Shown here piece by piece: positions 9,527 through 17,154 of a DNA stretch of 64,000 nt (position 1 is the stretch's first letter; each line of letters begins with the position of its first letter). The translations under genes and the position numbers were made by a program. Origin of the DNA: Pseudomonas sp. Marseille-Q3773 (GTDB lineage: Bacteria; Pseudomonadota; Gammaproteobacteria; Pseudomonadales; Pseudomonadaceae). The notes beneath the pieces were generated by a model. It had not been told where the DNA came from and did not search any database. It saw only the letters and a program-made list of their open reading frames with translations. The stretch lies in assembly GCF_916618955.1 (NCBI RefSeq), contig NZ_OU745390.1, forward strand, positions 1,426,001 to 1,490,000, given 5' to 3'.

Positions 9527-9618
9527 ATCTGCGGAGCAATCATCGACGGCAAACACGGTTTGCCGGTCGCGCCGCATTGCAGAGCGGCCCATGGCGTACG
9601 GGCGAAGCTGCCCACGCC

Positions 9619-10809
9619 TCAATGAATGCTCGACGCCAGCTCGAAGATCGGCATGTACATCAGGACCACTATCAGGCCGATCAGCAGGCCGATGAACGTC
9701 ATCAGCAGCGGTTCGAACAGCTTGACGAACCATTCCACCCAGCGGCCGATCTCCTGGTCGTGAAAATCGGCGCAGCGCTCCAGCATCTCGCCGAGGTTAC
9801 CGGACTGCTCACCGGCCCGCAGCAGGCGCAGCGAGACCGGCGTCACCAGTTGCCCAGCCTCCAGCGCTTCGGACAGCGGCAGGCCTTCGCCGACCCGCTG
9901 GCAGGCCTGCTCCAGGCCCTGGGCCGCGACGCTGCCGAGCAGGCCGTGTGCCATGCCCATGGCGCTGAGGACCGGAATGCCGCCTTGCAGGAGGATGCCC
10001 AGCGAGCGGTAGAAGCGTGCCAGCTCGTACATCAGCAAGCGCTGCTGCAACGCCGGCACACGCCGCAACTGGCGGGCAGCCCAGCGCCGCACCCGCGGCT
10101 GGCGGCGCAGCAGCCACAGCAACGTGAGCAAGCCGATGCCGCCCAGTGCCAGCGGCAGTTGACGGGCGTGCAGGAACAGGCCGACCTGCATGAGGCCGCG
10201 GGAAAGCCAGGGCAATTCACTGCCCATACCCTCGAACACCTGGCTGAAACGCGGCACCACGTAGCCCAGCAGGAACAACACCACGCCACCGCCGACCAGC
10301 AACAGCAGCAAAGGGTAGACCGAAGCGCCCAGCAGCTTCTGCCGTACCAGGTCCAGGCGCTGGCGGTAGCCGATGTAGCGGGTGAGGGCGTCAGCCAGCG
10401 CACCGGTGCGCTCGCTGGACTGCACCAGCGCCACGTAAAGCGGCGGGAACGCCCGTGGTTGCGCGGCCAGGGCCTGGGACAGCGAACGGCCTTCGTACAA
10501 CTGGCGGACCAACTCGTTCAATACCTTGCGCGTCGCGCCTGCCGGGGACTTTTCCGCCAGGCTTTCCAGCGCGTCGATCAGCGGCAGGCCGGCACCGAGC
10601 AGGGTCGCCAGCTCCTGGCTGAACAGCACCAGCTCGAAGCTGGCCTCGCGGCGCCTGGCCAGCTGCCACAGGGCGCCGCCCTGGCCATGCAGGCTGAGCA
10701 CGCGCAGGCCTTGGTCCTCGGCCTGACGGCGGGCCTGCTCGGGGTCCTCGGCGTCGATCTGCAGCTGCACCACGCCCTGCCTGCCCAGGGCCTTGAGGAC
10801 ATAGCGCAT
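9619..10809 (-). CDS. gspF: Type II secretion inner-membrane protein GspF
   Basis: A 396-aa GspF/PilC-family platform protein. It begins MRYVLKALGRQG with the usual N-terminal soluble region, followed by two T2SSF domains (about 65-185 and 265-390). Three hydrophobic segments lie near residues 165-190, 215-235 and 365-390. Family hallmarks include ELATLLGAGLPL, LYEGRSLSQAL and the repeat YELARFYRSLGILLQGG. In a full system it links the ATPase to the assembling pseudopilus. It starts 11 bases after gspG on the same strand. No ATPase (GspE), secretin (GspD) or other Gsp gene is in the window, so this is a detached pair. Confidence 0.88.
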   Translation of the reverse strand: MRYVLKALGRQGVVQLQIDAEDPEQARRQAEDQGLRVLSLHGQGGALWQLARRREASFELVLFSQELATLLGAGLPLIDALESLAEKSPAGATRKVLNELVRQLYEGRSLSQALAAQPRAFPPLYVALVQSSERTGALADALTRYIGYRQRLDLVRQKLLGASVYPLLLLLVGGGVVLFLLGYVVPRFSQVFEGMGSELPWLSRGLMQVGLFLHARQLPLALGGIGLLTLLWLLRRQPRVRRWAARQLRRVPALQQRLLMYELARFYRSLGILLQGGIPVLSAMGMAHGLLGSVAAQGLEQACQRVGEGLPLSEALEAGQLVTPVSLRLLRAGEQSGNLGEMLERCADFHDQEIGRWVEWFVKLFEPLLMTFIGLLIGLIVVLMYMPIFELASSIH

Positions 10810-10820
10810 GGCCGCGCTGC

Positions 10821-11246
10821 CTACTGCCAGCTGGTGATTTCGGCGTTCTCGCCGTCGCCACCCGGCTGGCCGTCCTTGCCCATCGACAGCAGGTCGTATT
10901 CACCGCCGTTCTCGCCGGGCTGCCGGTAGATGTACGGCCGGCCCCAGGGGTCTTGCGGCACGGCCTTCTGCAGGTACGGACCGGTCCAGCGCGTTTCGCC
11001 ACTGGGCGCGACCACCAGTGCCTGCAGGCCTTGCTCACTGTTGGGGTAGTGGCCGACTTCGAGCCGGTACAGGTCCAGGGCCTTGCTCAGCCCCTCTATC
11101 TGCGCCCGCGCGACCTTGGCTTCGGAGCGGCCGAGCTGGCTGAAGTACTTGGGCGCAACGATGCCGGCCAACAGGCCGAGCACCACCAGCACGACCAACA
11201 GTTCGAGCAGGGTGAAGCCACGCTGGGGGTTGGTTCTGCGCTGCAT
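10821..11246 (-). CDS. gspG: Type II secretion major pseudopilin GspG
   Basis: A 141-aa prepilin. The class III leader ends in QRG with cleavage before FTLLELLVVLVVLG, and Glu at mature position 5 is present. The C-terminal part has the GspG signature: YPNSEQGLQALV, then GPYLQ, PQDPWGRPYIY and GGEYDLLSMGKDGQPGG. The last part carries the calcium-site residues of GspG. It would be processed by PilD/XcpA and polymerise into the pseudopilus. It forms a two-gene operon with gspF. A weak -24/-12-like element (TGCAC-N5-TTGCA on the minus strand, about 11292-11306) sits upstream but lacks the GG of sigma54 promoters. Confidence 0.92.
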   Translation of the reverse strand: MQRRTNPQRGFTLLELLVVLVVLGLLAGIVAPKYFSQLGRSEAKVARAQIEGLSKALDLYRLEVGHYPNSEQGLQALVVAPSGETRWTGPYLQKAVPQDPWGRPYIYRQPGENGGEYDLLSMGKDGQPGGDGENAEITSWQ

Positions 11247-11345
11247 GATGAAGCCCTCCGCTGCATCGGGACTGGTGTCGTGCAGGCATCATGCAACAGC
11301 CGTGCACGTCTGCCTCGCGGCCTTGCGCCATGCCGCAACGGAAGC

Positions 11346-11359
11346 GGCACAGTGCTTGC
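11346..11359 (+). promoter_or_regulatory. Probable sigma54 (-24/-12) promoter for the lytic transglycosylase gene
   Basis: The sequence GGCAC-AGTGC-TTGC has GG and GC exactly 10 bases apart and matches the TGGCAC-N5-TTGC consensus except for the first base. It lies 72 bases upstream of the ATG at 11432. A sigma54 activator is encoded 4 kb downstream on the same strand, which fits. Confidence 0.5.
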
Positions 11360-11386
11360 GTCGTGCTCATCGACCTTGGATTTTCC

Positions 11387-11412
11387 GGGGCATTTCCCCC
11401 AGTTTGGGGGCA
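11387..11412. promoter_or_regulatory. C5-N5-G5 palindrome in the gspG/transglycosylase intergenic region
   Basis: The core is CCCCC-AGTTT-GGGGG (11396-11410), preceded by GGGGCATTTCC. The same 11-mer GGGGCATTTCC recurs at 13697-13707 next to a perfect palindrome. It could be a regulator-binding site or an RNA hairpin. Short C/G-run palindromes are common in GC-rich DNA. Confidence 0.35.
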
Positions 11413-11431
11413 CGACGAAGAGGCGACCGAC

Positions 11432-12022
11432 ATGCGTGGACTCATTCTCGGTTTGGCCTGGCTGGCCGCAGGTGCTGCCCAGGCCGATGTGTACGTGTCC
11501 ATCGATGCCAAAGGCAGCTACATACTGACCAACGTCCATCGGCCCGGGCGCCTTTACGAAACCGTGATCAGCGAGCCGCAGGGCCAGGCCGGGCCGGCCA
11601 ACGCGCAGTTGATCACCGGCCGCCCCTACGCCAGGCTGGTGGCCGCCGCAGCGCGCACCCACAATGTTCCGCCGGCGCTACTGCATGCGGTGATCAAGGC
11701 CGAGTCCGGTTACAACCCCAAGGCGCGGTCACCGGCGGGCGCGGTAGGGTTGATGCAGCTGATGCCGGATACCGCCCGTGAAATGGGCGTGCAAGACCGC
11801 CTGGACCCGGAAGACAATGTGCAGGGTGGGGCGCGCTACCTCAAGCGCATGCTCGACCTGTTCGACAACGACATCACCCTCGCGGTAGCGGCCTACAATG
11901 CCGGCCCCGAGGCGGTGCTACGCCGCGGCGCGGTACCGCCGTTCGCCGAGACCCGGCGCTACGTGCCCGATGTGTTGCGGGAATACCGCAGGTTGCAGGG
12001 CCTGACAGACAGCAGGCCCTGA
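11432..12022 (+). CDS. Periplasmic lytic transglycosylase (SLT family)
   Basis: A 196-aa exported protein. The ATG at 11432 gives a short signal peptide (MRGLILGLAWLAAGAAQA, cleavage before DVYVS). A beta-rich N-terminal stretch of DUF4124-like character (about 18-50) comes next. The C-terminal SLT domain has catalytic Glu in HAVIKAESGYNPKA, followed by GAVGLMQLMPDTA and the AYNAGP motif. It cleaves the glycan strand of peptidoglycan, which would open the wall for an envelope machine. It is divergent from gspG-gspF, suggesting a role in placing a secretion or pseudopilus apparatus. A sigma54-type promoter sits upstream. The longer open frame back to 11291 lacks a leader. Confidence 0.88.
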   Translation: MRGLILGLAWLAAGAAQADVYVSIDAKGSYILTNVHRPGRLYETVISEPQGQAGPANAQLITGRPYARLVAAAARTHNVPPALLHAVIKAESGYNPKARSPAGAVGLMQLMPDTAREMGVQDRLDPEDNVQGGARYLKRMLDLFDNDITLAVAAYNAGPEAVLRRGAVPPFAETRRYVPDVLREYRRLQGLTDSRP

Positions 12023-12164
12023 CCGACCAGCAGGCGCCAAGGCCCACCGGGCGCACGGGCATCCGGGACCAGGCAATACCCTTCGGCGGATTGCACCGGG
12101 CCGAAGCGATGGCTGCCGCGACTCTGGGCTAACCTTCTGAAGGTGCCCAGTCGTGGAGTCCGCC

Positions 12165-13646
12165 ATGGACATCCCCCCTCGTTCCGACACTATCGAAGTG
12201 CCTGCCAGTAGCGAGCTGGTCACCTCGCGCAAACCGTTCGACCTGCTGCGCTGGTACGCCTGGGTCAGCCTGGCCATCATTCTTTCGGTAGCGGCCGGGC
12301 TGGGGCTGATATCCAGCCGTTTCATCATCGACGAAAGCGTCGAGCGCGATGCCTTGCTCACCGCGCAGTTCATTACCTCCATCGCCGACGCCGAAGTGCG
12401 CCATGTGTCGATCCCCGATGTGCGCACCATGGGTGAGCTGCTCGACCCGCGAAATGATCGCGGCAACCTGCTCGACGTCGACCCGGACGCCCGGCGCAAG
12501 GCGCGTGGCGAGTTCCTCGACCATATCGCCCACCTGCCCGACATGCTGCTGGCCAATATCTATGCGCCGGACCGAACGGTGATCTGGTCCACCAACCCGG
12601 CGTTGGTGGGCAAGCTGATCGAGGGCGATGCCGACCTGGAGCGGGCGTTCGAGTACAAGATGCGGGTCGCGGGCAGCTATCAGGACGTCGAACAGGTGCG
12701 TGCCGAACGGAAGTTCGTCACTCTGCCCGAGCAGCTGTTCATCGAGAACTACATTCCGCTGTTCACTGCCGATGGCGAGCAGGTCACGGCAATGGTCGAG
12801 ATCTACAAGGAACCCCATGACCTGATCGAGCGCATCGAGCGTGGGCTGATCCTGATCTGGCTGGCCATCGCCATCGGCGCCGGCCTGGTCTATTTCGGCC
12901 TGTACGGCATCATGCACCGCGCCGCGCGGCTGCTGGCGGTGCAGCAGAAGCGTCTGGTCAACAACGAAACCTATGTGGCGCTGGGCGAGGTGTCTTCGGC
13001 GGTGGCCCACAGTCTGCGTAACCCACTGGCCAACATTCGTTCCAGCGCCGAACTGGCGCAGGCCTTCGACGATGGCCCGGCGCAGCGCAACGTCAACGAA
13101 ATCATCAGCCAGGTCGACCGCATGTCGCAGTGGATCCGCCAGATGTTGCAATCGTTGCGCCCGATCGACGATGAGGGGGTGGCGGTGGACCTGCCGCAGG
13201 CCCTGCAGGACAGCATGCAGGCTTACGCGGTACCGCTGGCGCGCGGCGGGGTGAGCCTGGACCTGCAGGCATTGCCGGCAGTACAGATACTGGGGCAACC
13301 GGCATTGCTGCGGCAGGTTTTCAGCAGCCTGATCGCCAATGCCCTGGAGTCGATGGAGCAGGGTGGGCGGCTGCGTGTCGAGGTGGTACGGCATGACCGA
13401 CGGAGCCTGACCCTGCGCTTCAGCGACAATGGCAAGGGCATGAGCGAAGCGCAGCAGCGCATGGCCTTCCGGCCTTTCTTCACCACCAAGCAGGGTGGGC
13501 TGGGTGTGGGGCTGGTGCTGGTGAAACGCATCATGGAACGCTTCGGTGGCACGGTCCGGCTTAGCAGCAGCGAAGGTCGTGGCACCCGGGTTTCGTTAGG
13601 TTTTCGTCTGTTCAATGCTTCTGAAAAAATTAGAAAACCTTCATAA
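12165..13646 (+). CDS. Membrane sensor histidine kinase, sister 1
   Basis: A 493-aa kinase. The ATG at 12165 has GGAG five bases upstream and is preferred to the GTG at 12153. Transmembrane helices lie at about 30-50 and 227-248 and enclose a periplasmic sensing domain of about 175 residues. Then come a coiled linker, an H-box of the NtrB/AtoS kind (SSAVAHSLRNPLANIRSSAE, His about 282) and an HATPase domain (N box IANALESMEQGG, G1 FSDNGKGM, FTTKQGGLGVGL). It lacks a receiver. It shares most of its length with the next gene, and a NtrC-type regulator follows, so it is a likely input to that regulator. The ligand is unknown. Confidence 0.9.
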   Translation: MDIPPRSDTIEVPASSELVTSRKPFDLLRWYAWVSLAIILSVAAGLGLISSRFIIDESVERDALLTAQFITSIADAEVRHVSIPDVRTMGELLDPRNDRGNLLDVDPDARRKARGEFLDHIAHLPDMLLANIYAPDRTVIWSTNPALVGKLIEGDADLERAFEYKMRVAGSYQDVEQVRAERKFVTLPEQLFIENYIPLFTADGEQVTAMVEIYKEPHDLIERIERGLILIWLAIAIGAGLVYFGLYGIMHRAARLLAVQQKRLVNNETYVALGEVSSAVAHSLRNPLANIRSSAELAQAFDDGPAQRNVNEIISQVDRMSQWIRQMLQSLRPIDDEGVAVDLPQALQDSMQAYAVPLARGGVSLDLQALPAVQILGQPALLRQVFSSLIANALESMEQGGRLRVEVVRHDRRSLTLRFSDNGKGMSEAQQRMAFRPFFTTKQGGLGVGLVLVKRIMERFGGTVRLSSSEGRGTRVSLGFRLFNASEKIRKPS

Positions 13647-13680
13647 CATGCTGTTTTTAAAAGAAATGCTCGGTTTGGGT

Positions 13681-13707
13681 GAAATGCCCCAAATGTGGGG
13701 CATTTCC
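13681..13707. promoter_or_regulatory. Perfect 10-bp inverted repeat between the sister kinases
   Basis: GAAATGCCCC-AAATGT-GGGGCATTTC is a perfect dyad with 10-base arms. It has no T run on either side, so it is not a classic terminator. About 25 bases downstream, TGGC-TA-ACACG-TTGA (13729-13743) resembles a -24/-12 element but has GA instead of GC at -12. It may be an activator site for the second kinase gene. Confidence 0.4.
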
Positions 13708-13847
13708 TCTACGGAGACTTAACAAAATTGGCTAACACGTTGATTTGAAAAGACTGTTAGGTATTGTTCATGGCTGGCCGGATTTTTGCTATCCGCTAGG
13801 TGAAGCGCGACAATGTATGGCAGCCGCGGCTGCCGGGGTGGATGCAC

Positions 13848-15341
13848 ATGCAAACGCTGCAGAACGACGTTCATGGCACGGCCAACACGACTGCTCGCGG
13901 TCTGGCCATGCCATTGCTCGAGTTCAACCTGCTGCGCTGGTTCTCGCTGATCAGCCTGCTGATCATTGCCGCCGTGGCGGGCGGGCTGGGTTATGTGTCA
14001 ACACGTTTCGTGGTGCGCGACAGTGTCGAGCGCGACGCCATGCTGACCGCCCAGTTCATCCAGGCCATCGCTCAGGCCGAGGTGCGCCATTCGCAATTAC
14101 CGCCGGGCAGCACCATGGGCGAGCTGCTCGATCCGCGCCTGGACCAGCAGCACTTGCAGTTCAGCCCGGCGCTTGCCGAATCGACCCGGGTGGAATTCCT
14201 CGACCATGTCGCGCACCTGCCGGACATATTGCTGGCCAACGTCTATGCCCGCGATCGCACCATCATCTGGTCGACCAACCCGGCGCTGATCGGCGAGCGC
14301 ATCGAGGCCGATGGCGACCTCGACCGCGCTTTCCACTCGCGCAAGGCAGCCTCGGCCAGCTACCACCAGGCCAACGATGACCGCGAAGAGCAGAAGTTCC
14401 AGCGTGAACCGCGTTCGCTGTTCATTGAAAACTACATTCCGCTGTTCGACAGCCAAGGCGAACAGGTGCTGGCCATGGTTGAAATCTACAAGGAGCCGCA
14501 GGACCTGGCCCGGCGCATCCAGCGCGGCTACGTGTTGATCTGGGCCTCGACCCTGGTGGGCGGGGCGCTGATCTACTTCGGCCTGTTCTGGATCGTGCGG
14601 CGTGCCGCGCAGCTGCTGCACCTGCAGCAGGACCGACTGGTGGCCAATGAAACCTATGTCGCCCTGGGCGAGATGTCATCTGCGGTGGCGCACAGCCTGC
14701 GCAACCCGCTGGCGAACATCCGCTCCAGCGCCGAACTGGCCCAGGAAATCGCCGCCCCTGCGGCACAAAAGAACATCGCCGACATCATCAGCCAGGTCGA
14801 CCGCATGTCGCGCTGGGTACGCGATTTTCTGGTGTCGCTGCGCCCCGCCAGTGACGAGGCCGAAGCCGTGGACCTGGTGGCGGCCATCGAGGATACCCGG
14901 CTGGCTTTCGCCCAGCAGATCGAACGCAACGGCATACGCTTCCGCTACGAAGGCCCCGCTTTGCAGTGGGTGAACAGCCAGCCGCTGCAGCTCACGCAGA
15001 TTCTCAACACGCTGTTTTCCAATGCCCTGGAAGCCATGCCTGACGGCGGCCAGCTGTGTGCCCAGGTCAGTGTGCAGGATGGCCAGCGTGCCGAGTTGGT
15101 CCTGGTCGACACCGGCAAGGGCATGAGCCAGCAGCAGGAGCGCATGGTGTTCAAGCCGTTCTACACCACCAAGCAGGGCGGCCTTGGCGTCGGCCTGGCC
15201 TTGGTCAAGCGCATCATGGAGCGTTTTGGCGGTTCGGTCAGCCTGAGCAGCCGTGAACAGGAAGGAACCCGCGTCAGTCTCACATTCAACATTGCAGCGG
15301 GAGGGGCCCATGGAGCACAGCATCCTGGTAGTCGAGGATGA
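13848..15341 (+). CDS. Membrane sensor histidine kinase, sister 2
   Basis: About 497 aa, clearly paralogous to the kinase at 12165. Shared features are the two membrane helices, periplasmic text such as TMGELLDPR, WSTNPAL and FIENYIPLF, and the H-box SSAVAHSLRNPLANIRSSAE. The HATPase has SNALEAMPDGG, DTGKGM and YTTKQGGLGVGL. The start is uncertain: ATG codons lie at 13842 and 13848. The second is better spaced from GGGGTGG and gives an N-terminus as long as the sister's. A GTG at 13800 would also fit the frame. The periplasmic domains differ enough that the two kinases may read different signals. The end overlaps the response-regulator gene by 32 bases, so translation is probably coupled. Confidence 0.88.
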   Translation: MQTLQNDVHGTANTTARGLAMPLLEFNLLRWFSLISLLIIAAVAGGLGYVSTRFVVRDSVERDAMLTAQFIQAIAQAEVRHSQLPPGSTMGELLDPRLDQQHLQFSPALAESTRVEFLDHVAHLPDILLANVYARDRTIIWSTNPALIGERIEADGDLDRAFHSRKAASASYHQANDDREEQKFQREPRSLFIENYIPLFDSQGEQVLAMVEIYKEPQDLARRIQRGYVLIWASTLVGGALIYFGLFWIVRRAAQLLHLQQDRLVANETYVALGEMSSAVAHSLRNPLANIRSSAELAQEIAAPAAQKNIADIISQVDRMSRWVRDFLVSLRPASDEAEAVDLVAAIEDTRLAFAQQIERNGIRFRYEGPALQWVNSQPLQLTQILNTLFSNALEAMPDGGQLCAQVSVQDGQRAELVLVDTGKGMSQQQERMVFKPFYTTKQGGLGVGLALVKRIMERFGGSVSLSSREQEGTRVSLTFNIAAGGAHGAQHPGSRG

Positions 15342-16737
15342 TGAAGTCCTCGCCGACAACATACGTACCTACCTCGGCCTCAAAGGCTTCGAGGTCACCC
15401 TGTGCGACAGCGCGGAACTGGCGCTGGAGCACATCCAGCGGGCCCGACCCGATGCAGTGCTGACCGACAACTCGCTGCCGGGCATGAGCGGGCACGACCT
15501 GCTGCGCACCCTGGTGGCACAGGTGCCGGACCTGAAAGTGATCATGATGACCGGTTACGGCAATGTCGAAGATGCGGTACAGGCCATGAAGGAGGGGGCT
15601 TTCCATTACCTGACCAAGCCGGTGGTACTGGCGGAGCTCAAGCTGACCCTGGACAAGGCCCTGGCCACCGAACGCATGGAGCGCACGTTGTCGTTCTACC
15701 AGGAGCGCGAGGCGCAGAAGTCCGGCTTGCAGGCGTTGATCGGCGAATCGCCGAGCATGCTTACCCTCAAGCACACCTTGCGCCAGCTGCTGGAGGCCGA
15801 GCGGCGCATGACCAGCAACGACTTGCCGCCGGTGCTGATCGAAGGCGAGACCGGTACCGGCAAGGAACTGGTGGCGCGTGCCCTGCATTTCGACGGTTCA
15901 CGCAGCAAAGGGCCGTTCATCGAGTTCAACTGCGCCTCGATCCCGGCCAACCTGCTGGAAGCGGAGCTGTTCGGCCACGAGAAGGGTGCGTTTACCGATG
16001 CCAAGGAGCGCCGGGTGGGCCTGGTAGAGGCGGCCGATGGCGGCACCCTGTTCCTCGACGAGATTGGCGAGATGGACCTGACCCTGCAGGCCAAGCTGCT
16101 CAAACTGCTGGAGGACCGCAGCATCCGCCGCATCGGTGCGGTGAAGGAGCGCAAGGTTGACCTGCGGGTGATCAGCGCCACCAACTGCAACCTGGAACAG
16201 ATGGTGCAGCAGGGCAAGTTCCGCCGCGACCTGTTCTTCCGCCTGCGCATCATCGCCCTGAAAGTGCCGCGCCTGTATGCCCGTGGCCAGGATGTGCTGC
16301 TGCTGGCGAGGCATTTCCTGGCCCACCACGGCAGGCGTTATGGCAAGCCGAACCTGCGCTTTTCCGCTGAAGCGGAAAACCTGATGCTCGGCTACAGCTG
16401 GCCGGGCAACGTACGTGAACTGCGCAACATGCTGGAGCAGACCGTGCTGCTGGCTCCGAACGACGTGGTGCAGGCGCACCAGCTGAACCTGTGCCTGACC
16501 CTGATTGACGAGCCAATGGTGCAGCAGCCGGCACCTGCGATGTTCGACATCCCCCGGCATGAGCCTGAGCCAGGGACCAGCCTGCCGGACATGGAGCGCG
16601 ATCTTGTGTGCAGGACCCTGGACCGCACGGACTGGAACGTGACCAAGTCTGCGCGCATGCTCGGCCTGTCGCGGGACATGCTGCGCTACCGCATCGAGAA
16701 GCTGGGGCTGACCAGGCCGGACAAGCGCCAGTGGTGA
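15310..16737 (+). CDS. NtrC-family sigma54-dependent response regulator
   Basis: A 475-aa activator that starts at the ATG at 15310, inside the end of the upstream kinase gene, behind GGGAGGGG. The receiver domain (1-120) has VVEDDEVLADN, the acceptor Asp in LTDNSLPGMSG (about 53) and YLTKPV. The AAA+ domain has Walker A GETGTGKE (about 180) and Walker B GGTLFLDEIGEMDL. The sigma54-contacting loop reads GAFTDA instead of the canonical GAFTGA. A Fis-type helix-turn-helix closes the protein (KSARMLGLSRDMLRYRIEKL). With the two preceding kinases it forms a two-kinase, one-regulator system. Likely targets are genes with -24/-12 promoters nearby, such as the one at 11432; this is inference. Confidence 0.93.
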   Translation: MEHSILVVEDDEVLADNIRTYLGLKGFEVTLCDSAELALEHIQRARPDAVLTDNSLPGMSGHDLLRTLVAQVPDLKVIMMTGYGNVEDAVQAMKEGAFHYLTKPVVLAELKLTLDKALATERMERTLSFYQEREAQKSGLQALIGESPSMLTLKHTLRQLLEAERRMTSNDLPPVLIEGETGTGKELVARALHFDGSRSKGPFIEFNCASIPANLLEAELFGHEKGAFTDAKERRVGLVEAADGGTLFLDEIGEMDLTLQAKLLKLLEDRSIRRIGAVKERKVDLRVISATNCNLEQMVQQGKFRRDLFFRLRIIALKVPRLYARGQDVLLLARHFLAHHGRRYGKPNLRFSAEAENLMLGYSWPGNVRELRNMLEQTVLLAPNDVVQAHQLNLCLTLIDEPMVQQPAPAMFDIPRHEPEPGTSLPDMERDLVCRTLDRTDWNVTKSARMLGLSRDMLRYRIEKLGLTRPDKRQW

Positions 16738-16740
16738 TGC

Positions 16741-16763
16741 GCTGCCACTGGGTAGGTGGCAGC
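16741..16763 (+). terminator. Stem-loop after the sigma54 regulator gene
   Basis: GCTGCCAC-N7-GTGGCAGC forms a perfect 8-bp stem 3 bases after the stop codon, followed only by TTCC. It may terminate from either side, because the next gene is convergent. Confidence 0.45.
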
Positions 16764-16776
16764 TTCCGGCTGTGGC

Positions 16777-17070
16777 TCAACGTTGGTTATCGGCGCCACC
16801 CTGCCGCCCGGTTCCTTCCGAGCCGCTGCCATCCATTCCCGGCAAGTCCCGGTTGTCATCCTGCTTGGCCGGCGGGCTGTCGGGGTCGTTGCCCTTGATC
16901 CGCGGGTCGGTATCGCGTGGCATGGGCTGCTCGATCGGGTTGAGGGTGCTGTCCACGCCTGGCTTGGGCGCCGGGTTGTGCGGGTCGTCGGGGTAGGTGG
17001 GGCCCGTGCCGGCTGCGAAGGCCAGCGGCGCTGCGAAGAGGGTGATCAGCAGGATACTTGAACGGGGCAT
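16777..17070 (-). CDS. Small exported Asp/Pro-rich protein, unknown function
   Basis: 97 aa. A clear signal peptide (MPRSSILLITLFAAPLAFA, cleavage before AGTGPTY) leads to a mature part of about 78 residues. It is rich in Pro, Asp, Gly and Asn and has no Cys and no predicted fold. It reads as a disordered periplasmic protein. It lies between the sigma54 regulator (convergent) and gntT (same strand, 84 bases upstream with a strong stem-loop between). I do not recognise the family. The leader and good codon use make it a likely real gene. Confidence 0.6.
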   Translation of the reverse strand: MPRSSILLITLFAAPLAFAAGTGPTYPDDPHNPAPKPGVDSTLNPIEQPMPRDTDPRIKGNDPDSPPAKQDDNRDLPGMDGSGSEGTGRQGGADNQR

Positions 17071-17087
17071 GGCAGGCTCCTTGGCTT

Positions 17088-17122
17088 CGGGTAGGGCTGG
17101 TACTTCCTTTCGGCCCTACCCG
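17088..17122 (-). terminator. Stem-loop after gntT
   Basis: CGGGTAGGGC pairs perfectly with GCCCTACCCG across a 15-base loop. It lies 33 bases past the gntT stop and ahead of the small exported gene. There is no T run, so it may be an attenuator or mRNA-end stabiliser and not a full terminator. Confidence 0.5.
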
Positions 17123-17154
17123 GCGCTGCAGGGTGCCATCACCCCGATCAACGG

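Noticed and set aside
11292..11306. Sigma54 promoter for gspG on the minus strand
   Set aside because: TGCAC-N5-TTGCA is close, but the essential GG at -24 is TG; mentioned only as weak.
12129..13394. 421-aa open frame antisense to the first sister kinase
   Set aside because: Shadow of a strongly supported kinase gene.
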